From IGN2 sp964639955 (GTDB lineage: Bacteria; Bacteroidota; Ignavibacteria; Ignavibacteriales; Ignavibacteriaceae): a stretch of DNA of 64,000 nucleotides. Shown in pieces: positions 1 to 8,526 of the stretch. Location: the NCBI GenBank assembly GCA_964639955.1, contig CAZXGJ010000006.1, positions 21,415-85,414 on the forward strand, given 5' to 3'. Position 1 is the stretch's first letter. Each line of letters starts with the position of its first letter. The position numbers and the translations under genes are program-made. The notes under the pieces were generated by a model. The model did not search any database. It was not told where the DNA came from and was given only the letters and a program-made list of their open reading frames with translations.

Positions 1-1
1 A

Positions 2-130
2 ATTAAAGAATGTCTTGGTGAACTTGAAACAGTTATTTCGCTCTGGCTCGAAACCGCAAGAAAAAACAAGTTAAGCATTCCCAGTGCTGATTCAATAATT
101 AGTAAAATAAAAAGCATATCTGCGAATTAG
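2..130 (+). CDS. HicB-like antitoxin C-terminus (5' partial)
   Basis: An open frame enters from the left edge and stops at a TAG at 128-130. The visible 42 residues (IKECLGELETVISLWLETAR...) look like the C-terminal helix of HicB/DUF1902-type antitoxins, where a tract of the form 'IKEAI-LWLE-A' follows the small beta-sheet domain. HicB normally neutralises the HicA mRNA interferase and represses its own operon; no hicA is visible here, but the upstream part is outside the window. Only the tail is present, so family assignment is tentative. Confidence 0.45.
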   Translation: MKECLGELETVISLWLETARKNKLSIPSADSIISKIKSISAN

Positions 131-160
131 TATTTTGAATTTTAAAAAGCAATTAATTAA

Positions 161-364
161 CAGCAAATACCTGAATACGGAAAATTATTTCTTAACAAGG
201 AACTTAATATAATAGTTGAAAAAGATGCGGATGGATATTACGTGGCGACGGTGCCGGCATTAATTGATTGTCATACATAATCAAAATCTCTTAATGAGTT
301 AATGGATAGAACAAAAGAAGCAATTTCAGTTATTCTGGTGAAAAAAAATCAAAATGAATTTTAA
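161..364 (+). pseudogene. Degenerate HicB-family antitoxin
   Basis: Frame 2 of this stretch encodes a typical HicB core: NIIVEKDADGYYVATVPAL, then DCHT, an in-frame TAA at 278-280, then SKSLNELMDRTKEAISVIL ending at a TAA at 362-364. In intact homologues the stop position is usually Gln or Glu (CHTQG-S), so one substitution to TAA has broken the gene. No ATG precedes the frame after the upstream stop at 158-160. It follows another HicB-like tail at 2-130, so the two could be remnants of a duplicated antitoxin. No HicA toxin is visible nearby. Confidence 0.6.
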
Positions 365-413
365 ACTAAATTTTAGAATTACCTTAAAGAAATAAAACAA
401 AAAGGGAAAAATC

Positions 414-1517
414 ATGGAAAAAAGAATTTATAACTTCAGTGCCGGACCGGCAGTTTTACCGGAAGATGTACTTCTCGAAGCACAGAAAGATTTATTTGCA
501 CTTCCCGGCGTGGGAATGTCAATACTTGAAATCAGTCATCGTTCAAAAACATACGATGCAATTCACGCAGAAGCAAAAGAAGGATTGAAAAAACTTCTTG
601 ATATTCCGGATGATTATCAGATTCTATTCTTACAGGGTGGTGCAAGTTTGCAATTCTCAATGGTTCCGTTGAATTTGATGCCTCCTAAGAACAAAGCTGA
701 CTACATTTTGACAGGAAGCTGGTCAAAGAAAGCAATTAAGGAGGCAAAGAGAGTCGGCACAGCAAACATCGCAGCAACAACAGAAGAAGGTGAAGGAGAT
801 AAAAAATTCTTCAAACGCATTCCGAAACAAAGCGAACTCAAACTTGATCCTGATGCTGCTTACGTTCACTTCACTTCAAACAATACAATCTTTGGAACTC
901 AATGGCATACAGAACCTGAAGTCGGAAATGTGCCGTTGGTTTGTGATGCTTCATCGGATATTCTTCACAAAAAGATTGATGTAAGAAAATACGGATTGAT
1001 TTACGCCGGCGCACAAAAAAATATGGGTCCGGCTGGTATAACCTTAGTCATAATCAGAAAAGATTTGCTCGAGAGAAGTCAGGATTCTTTACACACAATG
1101 CTGAATTATAAAATTCACGCTGAAAATGACTCATTGTATAATACACCGACCACATTTGCAATTTATATTATTATGCTTGTTACAAGATGGTTATTAAAGA
1201 ATGGCGGTTTGAACAAGATGTACGAAATCAATAAACACAAAGCCGATTTACTTTACAAGTGTATTGATGATAGCGGCGGTTACTATAAAGGTCATGCAGA
1301 AAAAGACAGCCGTTCATTAATGAATGTGACTTTCAACCTTGCAACTGCCGATCTTGAAAAGAAACTTATTGATGAAGCAACAAAAGCAGGATTTAACGGA
1401 TTGAAAGGACATCGTTCAGTTGGCGGACTTCGGGCATCAATTTATAATGCCTTCCCAACAAAAGGCGTTGAAGATCTTGTAGCATTTATGAAAGATTTCC
1501 AGAAGAAGAACGGATGA
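414..1517 (+). CDS. serC: Phosphoserine aminotransferase
   Basis: Cytosolic PLP enzyme of serine biosynthesis that converts 3-phosphohydroxypyruvate and glutamate to O-phosphoserine and 2-oxoglutarate, and also acts in pyridoxine synthesis in some bacteria. The 367-residue protein has the full family length. It starts with the diagnostic NFSAGPA (residues 7-13), carries GGAS near 75-78 for phosphate binding, and has the PLP lysine K202 in YAGAQKNMGPAG. The C-terminus keeps GHRSVGGLRASIYNA. The ATG is preceded by AAAAAGGGAAAAATC, an acceptable ribosome binding site. A strong hairpin follows the stop, so the gene is probably monocistronic. No serA or serB is adjacent. Confidence 0.97.
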   Translation: MEKRIYNFSAGPAVLPEDVLLEAQKDLFALPGVGMSILEISHRSKTYDAIHAEAKEGLKKLLDIPDDYQILFLQGGASLQFSMVPLNLMPPKNKADYILTGSWSKKAIKEAKRVGTANIAATTEEGEGDKKFFKRIPKQSELKLDPDAAYVHFTSNNTIFGTQWHTEPEVGNVPLVCDASSDILHKKIDVRKYGLIYAGAQKNMGPAGITLVIIRKDLLERSQDSLHTMLNYKIHAENDSLYNTPTTFAIYIIMLVTRWLLKNGGLNKMYEINKHKADLLYKCIDDSGGYYKGHAEKDSRSLMNVTFNLATADLEKKLIDEATKAGFNGLKGHRSVGGLRASIYNAFPTKGVEDLVAFMKDFQKKNG

Positions 1518-1532
1518 GAATATAAGGAATAA

Positions 1533-1583
1533 GGTATACAGGTATAAGGGTTTGTTAAAAAATATACCTTATACCTTTATACC
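1533..1583 (+). terminator. Long hairpin downstream of serC
   Basis: GGTATACAGGTATAAGG (1533-1549) pairs with CCTTATACCTTTATACC (1567-1583) over 17 bp with a single mismatch and a 17-nt A/T-rich loop. There is no clean T-run immediately after it, so it may be a weak terminator, an mRNA 3'-end stabiliser, or a dispersed repeat. Confidence 0.5.
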
Positions 1584-1622
1584 GATATACCAAAATATTT
1601 TTAGACTATTTAACAATATTTT

Positions 1623-2042
1623 ATGAAACATATTTTAACTACTATCATAATTATTTTTCTGCTCATCAGTTGCAGCAAAAAAGAAGAAGTAAAGTTCCAG
1701 GCATTCAGCCCGGAAGCTTTTGCTTACGATATAGGAGATGCGTGGGAAATAAATGCAACTGTAAATGTAAAAGGATTTGTTAAAAAAGAAGTTGGTGATG
1801 AACTATCAGCTTCACTCAGTTTTAGTGTTGATGTAATTAATCCGGATGAAGCAAAAACTCAGGATATATTTATTGATACCAAAGAAGTGACAAGTAAAGA
1901 ACTTGTTGATGTTCAGCTCGAAGCACAATTCGAGCTTGATTATGACTCTCCGGAAGGATTCTACAGAATTATTTTTCACATAACTGATAAATATTCAGGG
2001 GAAATTATTGAAGCAGAAACTAAGTTTGAGTTGAAGAAATAA
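1623..2042 (+). CDS. Small hypothetical lipoprotein
   Basis: The 139-residue product begins with a basic N-terminus, a hydrophobic stretch and a lipobox LLISC with the acylated cysteine at residue 17, so it should be a lipoprotein of the periplasmic or outer-membrane face. After the cysteine comes a charged KKEE linker, then a domain of alternating hydrophobic residues (about 25-135) that reads like a single beta-sandwich: KFELDYDSPEGFYRIIFHIT near the end. No catalytic motif is recognised. It lies 105 bp after serC, beyond a hairpin, and converges with the DUF2203 gene. Function unknown. Confidence 0.7.
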   Translation: MKHILTTIIIIFLLISCSKKEEVKFQAFSPEAFAYDIGDAWEINATVNVKGFVKKEVGDELSASLSFSVDVINPDEAKTQDIFIDTKEVTSKELVDVQLEAQFELDYDSPEGFYRIIFHITDKYSGEIIEAETKFELKK

Positions 2043-2056
2043 AAATAATTAATCTG

Positions 2057-2434
2057 TCAGTTCTCTTCAGGCGGGATTAATTTTCTGCCGGCGAAACCTG
2101 CATCAACATCGTGATAGTAGAAAATATCGTCTTCATCACTTCTCCAGCAAAGGAATACTTCTTTACCATCAATTATCGCCGGAAAGTCTATCAAACCAAT
2201 TGAGAAATTCCAATCTTTGAAATAGCAGCCGATCTCCTCGAGCTCCTGCATAAATCCTTCGATATTATCAGCAAGCTTATGAATACGCGGATCATTTTCT
2301 ACATTAGTACCTATCTCGTCAGCAATAAGGCGCATTTCTCTGCTTGTATCGAGAATATCTTTCACGATCTTTTTAACAAGGGGAATTGTACGTCGGGCTT
2401 CGGACGGTGTGAAATATTTCGTTTCGGTCGTCAT
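2057..2434 (-). CDS. DUF2203 family protein
   Basis: A 125-residue soluble protein matching the DUF2203 pattern: an N-terminal YFTPSEARRTIPLVKKIV helix, a central helical pair, then the conserved C-terminal run GLIDFPAIIDGKEVFLCWR, a region with DIFYYHDVDAGFAGR, and a short acidic tail. The family is widespread, usually a single small gene, and its biochemical role is not known; the conserved tryptophan, histidine and acidic residues could suggest ligand or metal binding, which is inference only. The ATG has no obvious Shine-Dalgarno. It converges with the lipoprotein gene and is divergent from the M28 peptidase genes. Confidence 0.85.
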   Translation of the reverse strand: MTTETKYFTPSEARRTIPLVKKIVKDILDTSREMRLIADEIGTNVENDPRIHKLADNIEGFMQELEEIGCYFKDWNFSIGLIDFPAIIDGKEVFLCWRSDEDDIFYYHDVDAGFAGRKLIPPEEN

Positions 2435-2745
2435 ATTAAAGATTGATTATTTACTATTGCTAATATCAGAACATTATTTGAAGAAAAAAAACCAATGTAT
2501 TAGTGCTTTATGATTCCGCTGCAGTTCCTGTAATTTAATTCAAATTGAAGAAACTATTATCAATAATGAAAAAATTACTTGTTGATAGTCATCCGAATAA
2601 TAAATTGTGCTGATAATAAGATTATTCCGAAGGGAATTTTACTTAAATTTATAAAGCGAATTAGCATAATTATTGTAAGTGTTATATCTGTTTGCAATTT
2701 CTTTTTCTTTATTTTTTAATTGAAAATCATGGAAAGGGATCGGGT
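2435..2745. other. Divergent intergenic region, 311 bp
   Basis: This A/T-rich spacer lies between the DUF2203 gene and the first M28 peptidase and must hold promoters for both directions. I see no clear operator, no strong hairpin and no small gene. A TTG at 2692 opens the peptidase frame early, but GGAAAGGGATCGGG directly before ATG 2746 marks the likelier start. Confidence 0.4.
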
Positions 2746-4239
2746 ATGAAAAATCTTATACGAGTTTTATTCGCAGTTCTCCTTATTCAAAGTTCATCAG
2801 TTGCACAGCTTCCAATAATTCAATCAATAATAGATCAAACAAATATAGATTCTCTTTTATACTTTGTTAAAGAACTCTCAGGAGAAGTTTCCACAACAAT
2901 AAACGGTTCTCCTTATACAATAGTTTCCCGGCATAAAAACAATGCCAGCAACGATAAAGCTGCCGATTACATAAAACAAAAATTAAACAGCTACGGATTA
3001 CTAACATACGACCAATGGTGGAGCGGAACAGGCCGGAATGTTTACGGTGTTCAACCCGGAATTCTTTACCCAAATAAAAAATATATTATTTGTGCTCATT
3101 ACGACGATATGCCAAGCGGTTCAACTGCCCCCGGTGCAGATGATAATGCAAGCGGAACAGCAGCCGTGCTTGAAGCTGCCAGAATACTAACTCAGTACCA
3201 GTCAAACTATACCATCATCTATGCATTATGGGATGAAGAGGAACAGGGACTTGTTGGAAGTGCATACTACGCACAACAGGCTGCACTTGCCGGAGACTCA
3301 ATTATGGGCGTAATTAATATGGACATGATTGCCTGGGATTCCGACAATGATAATGTTGGTGAAATTCATGTAAGAAACTACGCTAACTCAGTAAGTCTTA
3401 AAGACCAGATGGTTGGAGTAAATACACTTTACAACATTGGTGTAAATACTGTTACCGAAAATCCCGGAACCACTGCCAGTGATCAGGCATCTTTCTGGTA
3501 TAACGGATACGGAGCTATACTATTGATTGAAGAATATTACGGTAACGATTTTAATGCTTACTACCACACCGTTAACGACAGGTATATACATTTTAATCTT
3601 CCTTACTACCATAAAATGAGCAGATTATCATTGGCAACTACAGCAGTTTTAACTGAGTTAAGCGAGATCGTTCCTGTTGAGCTATTAACTTTCACAGCAT
3701 CAATACAAAACTCTGATGTTCATCTTATTTGGTCTACAGCTACCGAACTTAACAATAAAGGTTTTGAAGTCGAACGCTCGATTGGTGATTATAATAATTT
3801 TACTCCTATTGGTTTCGTTGACGGTAGAAGTAGTTCAACAGAAATCGTTCACTATACCTTTACCGATAAACCCGCGGTGAATAGTTACAGCAAATTATTT
3901 TATCGTCTTAAACAAATTGATTTTGACGGATCCTTCAGTTATAGTAATATAATAAGTGTAAACTTCGATGTGCCCGGGGAGTTTGCGTTAAACCAGAATT
4001 ACCCGAATCCGTTCAATCCATCAACAACAATTTCATACCAATTAAAAACGGATGTGTTTGTGTCACTTAAAGTGTACGACTTCATCGGCAGAGAAATCAG
4101 TACGCTGATTAATGAAATTAAGCCAGCCGGAAAGCATGAAGTTATATTCGACTCAAAAGATTTACCAAGCGGCACATACTTCTATATTTTGAAAGCTGGT
4201 AATTATATCAGCTCGAAGAAAATGCTGTTAATTAAATAA
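2746..4239 (+). CDS. Secreted M28 zinc peptidase with T9SS sorting domain
   Basis: Predicted extracellular aminopeptidase-like enzyme of family M28. With the start at 2746 the protein has 497 residues: signal peptide 1-20 ending VAQ, catalytic domain about 25-310, a beta-sandwich linker beginning VPVELLTF near 325, and a T9SS type A sorting domain at the C-terminus (LNQNYPNPFNPSTTI ... SSKKMLLIK). M28 zinc ligands are visible: H118 in AHYDD, D132 in GADDNASG, E164/E165 in WDEEEQG, D193 in NMDMIA and H274 in YYHTVND. It is followed after 64 bp by a close paralogue, so the pair arose by tandem duplication. Substrate unknown; probably peptide scavenging outside the cell. Confidence 0.92.
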   Translation: MKNLIRVLFAVLLIQSSSVAQLPIIQSIIDQTNIDSLLYFVKELSGEVSTTINGSPYTIVSRHKNNASNDKAADYIKQKLNSYGLLTYDQWWSGTGRNVYGVQPGILYPNKKYIICAHYDDMPSGSTAPGADDNASGTAAVLEAARILTQYQSNYTIIYALWDEEEQGLVGSAYYAQQAALAGDSIMGVINMDMIAWDSDNDNVGEIHVRNYANSVSLKDQMVGVNTLYNIGVNTVTENPGTTASDQASFWYNGYGAILLIEEYYGNDFNAYYHTVNDRYIHFNLPYYHKMSRLSLATTAVLTELSEIVPVELLTFTASIQNSDVHLIWSTATELNNKGFEVERSIGDYNNFTPIGFVDGRSSSTEIVHYTFTDKPAVNSYSKLFYRLKQIDFDGSFSYSNIISVNFDVPGEFALNQNYPNPFNPSTTISYQLKTDVFVSLKVYDFIGREISTLINEIKPAGKHEVIFDSKDLPSGTYFYILKAGNYISSKKMLLIK

Positions 4240-4303
4240 CGATAAGTGAAATAACAGCAAATAAGAAAAATTGCACTTAAAGTAATAATTAAAGAGGTAT
4301 TCA

Positions 4304-6376
4304 ATGAAGAAATTTTTAACTGTCATCCTGCTATTAGCTGTCTTTCTTCCGGCACTAAAATCTCAATCACCGGTTGTGCAATCAATAATAAACGAAATTA
4401 ATTCAGATTCGCTTGCATATTTTGTTAAGGAACTTTCCGGCGAAGTACAAACCATAATCGGCGGCTCACCATACACGATCGTTTCAAGACATAAAAATCA
4501 GCCCGGTAATAATAAAGCTGCAGATTACATCAAACAAAAACTAAACAGCTACGGTATAACAGCATACGATCAGAACTTCAGCAGTACGGGAAGAAACGTT
4601 TACGGAGTGCAGACAGGCAGCGAATTTCCAAATCAAAAATTTATTATTTGCGCCCATTACGACGATATGCCTTCTGGATCAACGGCACCGGGTGCAGATG
4701 ACAACGCAAGCGGAACTGCAGCGGTAATAGAAGCTGCGCGCGTACTTTCCAATTATTCCTTTCCCTATACAATTATTTATGCCCTGTGGGATGAAGAAGA
4801 ACAGGGTTTGATAGGAAGTGAGTATTTTGCAAACCAGGCAGCCATGCAAGGCGATTCTATCCTGGGAGTAATTAATCTCGATATGGTTGCTTACGATTCC
4901 AATAACGATGGCAATGCCGACGTTCATAACAGTTCAATTGCAAATACGGGCGAAATTAAAGATAAAATGCTCGAAGTAAATCTTCTTTATGCAATAAATC
5001 TCGATCTTGATGTTGTACCTGCACAACCATACAGCGATCATCAATCCTTTCTTGATCATGGATTCGGTGCCGTTCTGCTTATTGAAGATGACAATGATTT
5101 CAACGCTTACTATCATACAATCAATGACAGGATACAGTATTTTAATCAACCTTATTACCACAAGATGTCAAGGCTTGCAATTGGCACACTGGCTACCTTT
5201 GCTTTGAATCTTGATCTGAAAATTATTCATACGCCGATTGCTTCAAGAGAAAACACAAACAACATAGAAACATCCGCTAACATTGTAACGGGGCTTGATA
5301 TCGGAACCGGCATTAACGGACCTAGATTGTACTACAGAAAAAATTCCGGTTCCGGATGGTCGCAGTTCTTTGAAGTAGTTGGCGTTCCTGCAGACGCCAG
5401 CGGCACATATAATTTTACAATACCGGGTCAGCAGCTTGGTACAATTGTGCAATATTATCTTGCAGCGCAGGATGAAAATTCTTCGGTGGTTACAACACTT
5501 CCTGCAGGAGGCGGAGGATATTCTCCACCGGGAAGCACTCCGCCGGCTCAGTTTTATCAGTTCTTTGTTGCACCAATTTCAATTGCTTTTTCAGATAGTG
5601 TAATTAATCTGAATAACTGGACAGCATCAGGCGGATGGGGAACAACTATACAAAAATTTACATCATCTCCTTATTCACTTACAGATTCACCTGCCGGAAA
5701 CTACCCGAATAATGCGAATGCAACACTTACGCTGAACAGCTCCATAAGCTTAAACGGATACATCGGTGCTGTTCTCGAGTTTCAAACTCAATGGGATATT
5801 GAAACTGACTGGGATTACGGACAGGTGCTAATTACCACCAACAATGGTACAACCTGGCTTCCACTGGAAGGTCTGTTCACAAATCCGGGAACGGGTTCAT
5901 TCCAGCCCAATGGTGAACCGCTTTACGATGGCACACAGCTTACCTGGGTAAAAGAGACTATAGATATCAGCAGTTATATCGGGCAGCAGATTAAAATAAG
6001 GTTCTTATTAAGATCTGATGGGTATGTTACTGAAGACGGCTGGTATATAGATGACATAAATCTTATTGTATATGAGTATGTTCCTACTTCAGCAGAGCCG
6101 ATTGCAGTCGTTGAAGAATACGCTCTACAACAGAATTATCCTAATCCATTTAACCCGGGAACAAAAATAAAATATCAGTTACCGGAAAGCGGATTTGTAA
6201 CTCTGGTTGTTTATGATATCCTGGGGACTGAAGTAGCAGCACTGGTAAATGAAAACAAGCTTCCAGGATCTTATGAAGCAATGTTTGATGCATCCGGATT
6301 GCCGAGCGGAGTTTATTTATACACTCTGAGGGTAAATAATTTTACAAGCACACGAAAGATGCTGCTCGTAAAGTAA
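4304..6376 (+). CDS. Secreted M28 zinc peptidase, longer paralogue, T9SS-sorted
   Basis: A 690-residue paralogue of the preceding gene. Signal peptide 1-21, M28 domain about 25-310 with the same ligand set (H118, D132, E164/E165, D193, H271), then a fibronectin-like segment (about 318-430), a jelly-roll/MAM-like domain (about 465-620, SLTDSPAGNYPNNANATLTL to DGWYIDDINLIVYEY) as in immune-inhibitor-A-type exoproteases, and a T9SS sorting domain from about 628 (LQQNYPNPFNPGTKI). The catalytic halves of the two genes are very similar while the C-terminal accessory modules differ, which points to duplication followed by domain acquisition. AAAGAGG precedes the ATG. A strong terminator follows. 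Confidence 0.92.
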   Translation: MKKFLTVILLLAVFLPALKSQSPVVQSIINEINSDSLAYFVKELSGEVQTIIGGSPYTIVSRHKNQPGNNKAADYIKQKLNSYGITAYDQNFSSTGRNVYGVQTGSEFPNQKFIICAHYDDMPSGSTAPGADDNASGTAAVIEAARVLSNYSFPYTIIYALWDEEEQGLIGSEYFANQAAMQGDSILGVINLDMVAYDSNNDGNADVHNSSIANTGEIKDKMLEVNLLYAINLDLDVVPAQPYSDHQSFLDHGFGAVLLIEDDNDFNAYYHTINDRIQYFNQPYYHKMSRLAIGTLATFALNLDLKIIHTPIASRENTNNIETSANIVTGLDIGTGINGPRLYYRKNSGSGWSQFFEVVGVPADASGTYNFTIPGQQLGTIVQYYLAAQDENSSVVTTLPAGGGGYSPPGSTPPAQFYQFFVAPISIAFSDSVINLNNWTASGGWGTTIQKFTSSPYSLTDSPAGNYPNNANATLTLNSSISLNGYIGAVLEFQTQWDIETDWDYGQVLITTNNGTTWLPLEGLFTNPGTGSFQPNGEPLYDGTQLTWVKETIDISSYIGQQIKIRFLLRSDGYVTEDGWYIDDINLIVYEYVPTSAEPIAVVEEYALQQNYPNPFNPGTKIKYQLPESGFVTLVVYDILGTEVAALVNENKLPGSYEAMFDASGLPSGVYLYTLRVNNFTSTRKMLLVK

Positions 6377-6405
6377 CAATCCAACAAATTTATAAATATC
6401 TTTAA

Positions 6406-6430
6406 GGCGATCAGGCAGATCGCCTTTTTT
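6406..6430 (+). terminator. Rho-independent terminator after M28 pair
   Basis: GGCGATC (6406-6412), 5-nt loop, GATCGCC (6418-6424) and a run of six T (6425-6430). It ends the plus-strand peptidase unit and overlaps the stop codon of the convergent DUF3365 gene. Confidence 0.9.
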
Positions 6431-7013
6431 AATTCAGAATCTTCTTAACTGAAACGGCACCCCGCAGATCGCCGATTTTGTATCCGGTTGCTTTATCATC
6501 AGGATATTTCCTGGTGATAAGGTTTTTTACTTCATCCGTTATTTCATCTTCGCTTCCGTGGCAGTTGAGGCATTCAGCCTGAACCAAAATTGGTTTGAGA
6601 TATCGTAGATAAGTGAATTCTCCTTCTTTAACAATTTCAGAATGCTCAGTCAGATCAGTCAATTCATTATTCTGCTTAAGCAGTTCAAATTTATTCAGAG
6701 CTTTTTGTTCAAAGTCATCAGGAAAATTATTCTTATTCCTGTTCCTCAACGATACTCTCTTTATTAATACACCTTTTTCAATGCCATAATTATTTGTAAG
6801 CACCTGCGCAGTATCTGAACAAACCGATGCTGCCTGAACTATACCCGCCGATTGAATTTGCCCGATAAGAATTCCCTTCAATTCCTTCATAAATCCAGCG
6901 GCTGTTTCTCTTATACCTTTCAACTCGTTTTCGCTCATATTCTGTTTATGCTCAGCGCATGCGGGCAGAATTAAGATTAACAAATGAACCAGGATAATAA
7001 TAAATTTTTTCAT
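6429..7013 (-). CDS. DUF3365 (Tll0287-like) haem-binding lipoprotein
   Basis: With the start at 7013 the product has 194 residues. The N-terminus has a signal ending in lipobox LILPAC (C19), so it is likely a periplasmic lipoprotein. The rest matches DUF3365/Tll0287-like sensors: an N-terminal helical part, then a PAS-like region, FTYLRYLKPILVQAECLNCH with a CxxCH c-type haem site at C148-C151-H152, and the closing GYKIGDLRGAVSVKK. Such domains are known as haem-binding redox or gas sensors. The start is chosen because AAGGAGGAA (reverse complement of 7021-7030) sits just upstream; the earlier ATG at 7037 lacks one and would spoil the signal peptide. It stands alone, divergent from the transporter gene. 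Confidence 0.85.
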   Translation of the reverse strand: MKKFIIILVHLLILILPACAEHKQNMSENELKGIRETAAGFMKELKGILIGQIQSAGIVQAASVCSDTAQVLTNNYGIEKGVLIKRVSLRNRNKNNFPDDFEQKALNKFELLKQNNELTDLTEHSEIVKEGEFTYLRYLKPILVQAECLNCHGSEDEITDEVKNLITRKYPDDKATGYKIGDLRGAVSVKKILN

Positions 7014-7138
7014 AAATATTTCCTCCTTATTCTGCAAACTTACTATCGTCCGGCATTTAACTCAATCTCTGTTCATTAATTTAAAGTGATGTTTGGGATA
7101 ATATCATTAATTTTGATTTTGAAAAAATAATATTTGAA

Positions 7139-8443
7139 ATGCCTGATTCTTCCTCCCGGCTAACGCTTAAAAAAATCTTTATCTTCTGGATGCCTCTTGC
7201 TGCTACCTGGTTAATGATGTCCATTGAGGGTCCTTACATTGCCGCATTGATAGCAAGGATGACTAAACCTGAGTATAACCTTGCAGCATACGGAGTAGCA
7301 TTTTCTTTCGCATTAATTGTTGAGGCACCTATTATAATGATTATGAGTGCATCGACAGCACTTGTAAAAAATCTTCATTCATTTACTAAACTAAAAAGGT
7401 TTACTTATGCACTGAATATATTTATCACCATCATAATGCTTGTGCTGGTTATCCCCGCTATTTTTTATTTCATTACAGAAGATTTAATCGGGCTGCCTGC
7501 CCAGGTTGCATACTTAACCCATATTGCTACAATTATATTACTCCCCTGGCCGGCAGCTATTGGATACAGAAGATTTTACCAGGGGCTACTTATACGATAT
7601 AATCTTACGAGGCGCGTTGCATATGGAACAATCATTCGACTTGTGTCCATGTCGTTAACTGCATTTATATTTTTTATTTTTACCCAGGTAGATGGTGTAG
7701 TAGTCGGAGCAGCATCACTTTCTGCTGCAGTTATTATGGAAGCTGCTGCTTGCAGATTATTTGCCGGCGGAATTGTAAGACAATTACACAGCAGTAACCA
7801 TTTAGCTGATACTTCAATAACATACAAGAGTATTTTCAATTTTTACTACCCGCTTGCCCTAACATCCCTAATAGGGCTGGGCGTTCAGCCGTTTGTTGTA
7901 TTTTTTGTTGGTCAAAGCCGTATGGCAATCGAGTCTCTTGCTGTTCTGCCGGTTGTAACTTCATTTGTATTTATCTTCAGGGGATTGGGGCTTTCTTACC
8001 AGGAGGTTATTGTTGCACTGCCTGGCGAAAAAAATGAAGGATATGCTCAGCTGAAAAAATTTGCAATATTCCTCAGCTTCGTACTAAGTGCAATCCTTGC
8101 GCTATTTGCTTTTACCCCTCTTTCGGGTTTTTGGTTTAATACGGTATCCGCACTTTCCGAGCCTCTATCGAACTTTGCTTCAATACCTTTAAAGATAATG
8201 GCTATTTTTCCATCACTTACAGTATTAATTAGCATGCAGAGAGGTACGCTGGTTGCCAGGCAGAATACAAAACCAGTAACTTATGCTACAATAATCGAAT
8301 TTATAACCATTTTAATAGTGCTACTGGTTACTATAAATTTAATGAATTTTGTCGGGGCAATTGCCGCAACGTGTGCTTTTGTTATCGGTCGGCTTGCCGC
8401 TAATATTTACCTGATCACGCCGGTGAGCAGGGCTTTGAAGTAA
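7139..8443 (+). CDS. MATE/MOP-superfamily membrane protein, ANKH-like
   Basis: A 434-residue polytopic inner-membrane protein with about 12 hydrophobic segments and almost no soluble loops. Overall architecture fits the MOP flippase superfamily. Several stretches recall the animal pyrophosphate/citrate exporter ANKH: FWMPLAATW at the start, FYYPLALTSLIGLGVQPFV at mid-length (ANKH has FWWPLALILATQRISRPIV), and IPLKIMAIFPSLTVLISMQRGTLVA (ANKH: VPLRIFSFFPVPVTVRAHL). These resemblances are from memory of the family, not a search. A role in export of small anions or drugs is therefore inference; a lipid or polysaccharide flippase is the alternative. No strong Shine-Dalgarno is seen before the ATG. 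It converges with the PagL-like gene. Confidence 0.65.
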   Translation: MPDSSSRLTLKKIFIFWMPLAATWLMMSIEGPYIAALIARMTKPEYNLAAYGVAFSFALIVEAPIIMIMSASTALVKNLHSFTKLKRFTYALNIFITIIMLVLVIPAIFYFITEDLIGLPAQVAYLTHIATIILLPWPAAIGYRRFYQGLLIRYNLTRRVAYGTIIRLVSMSLTAFIFFIFTQVDGVVVGAASLSAAVIMEAAACRLFAGGIVRQLHSSNHLADTSITYKSIFNFYYPLALTSLIGLGVQPFVVFFVGQSRMAIESLAVLPVVTSFVFIFRGLGLSYQEVIVALPGEKNEGYAQLKKFAIFLSFVLSAILALFAFTPLSGFWFNTVSALSEPLSNFASIPLKIMAIFPSLTVLISMQRGTLVARQNTKPVTYATIIEFITILIVLLVTINLMNFVGAIAATCAFVIGRLAANIYLITPVSRALK

Positions 8444-8526
8444 ACAGATTGGTTGTAGTGAAGTTTATTCGAAGTTCAGAAATTGATTTCTAAAGGCGGT
8501 TTTAAAATCTTCGCCGATTATGCCAT

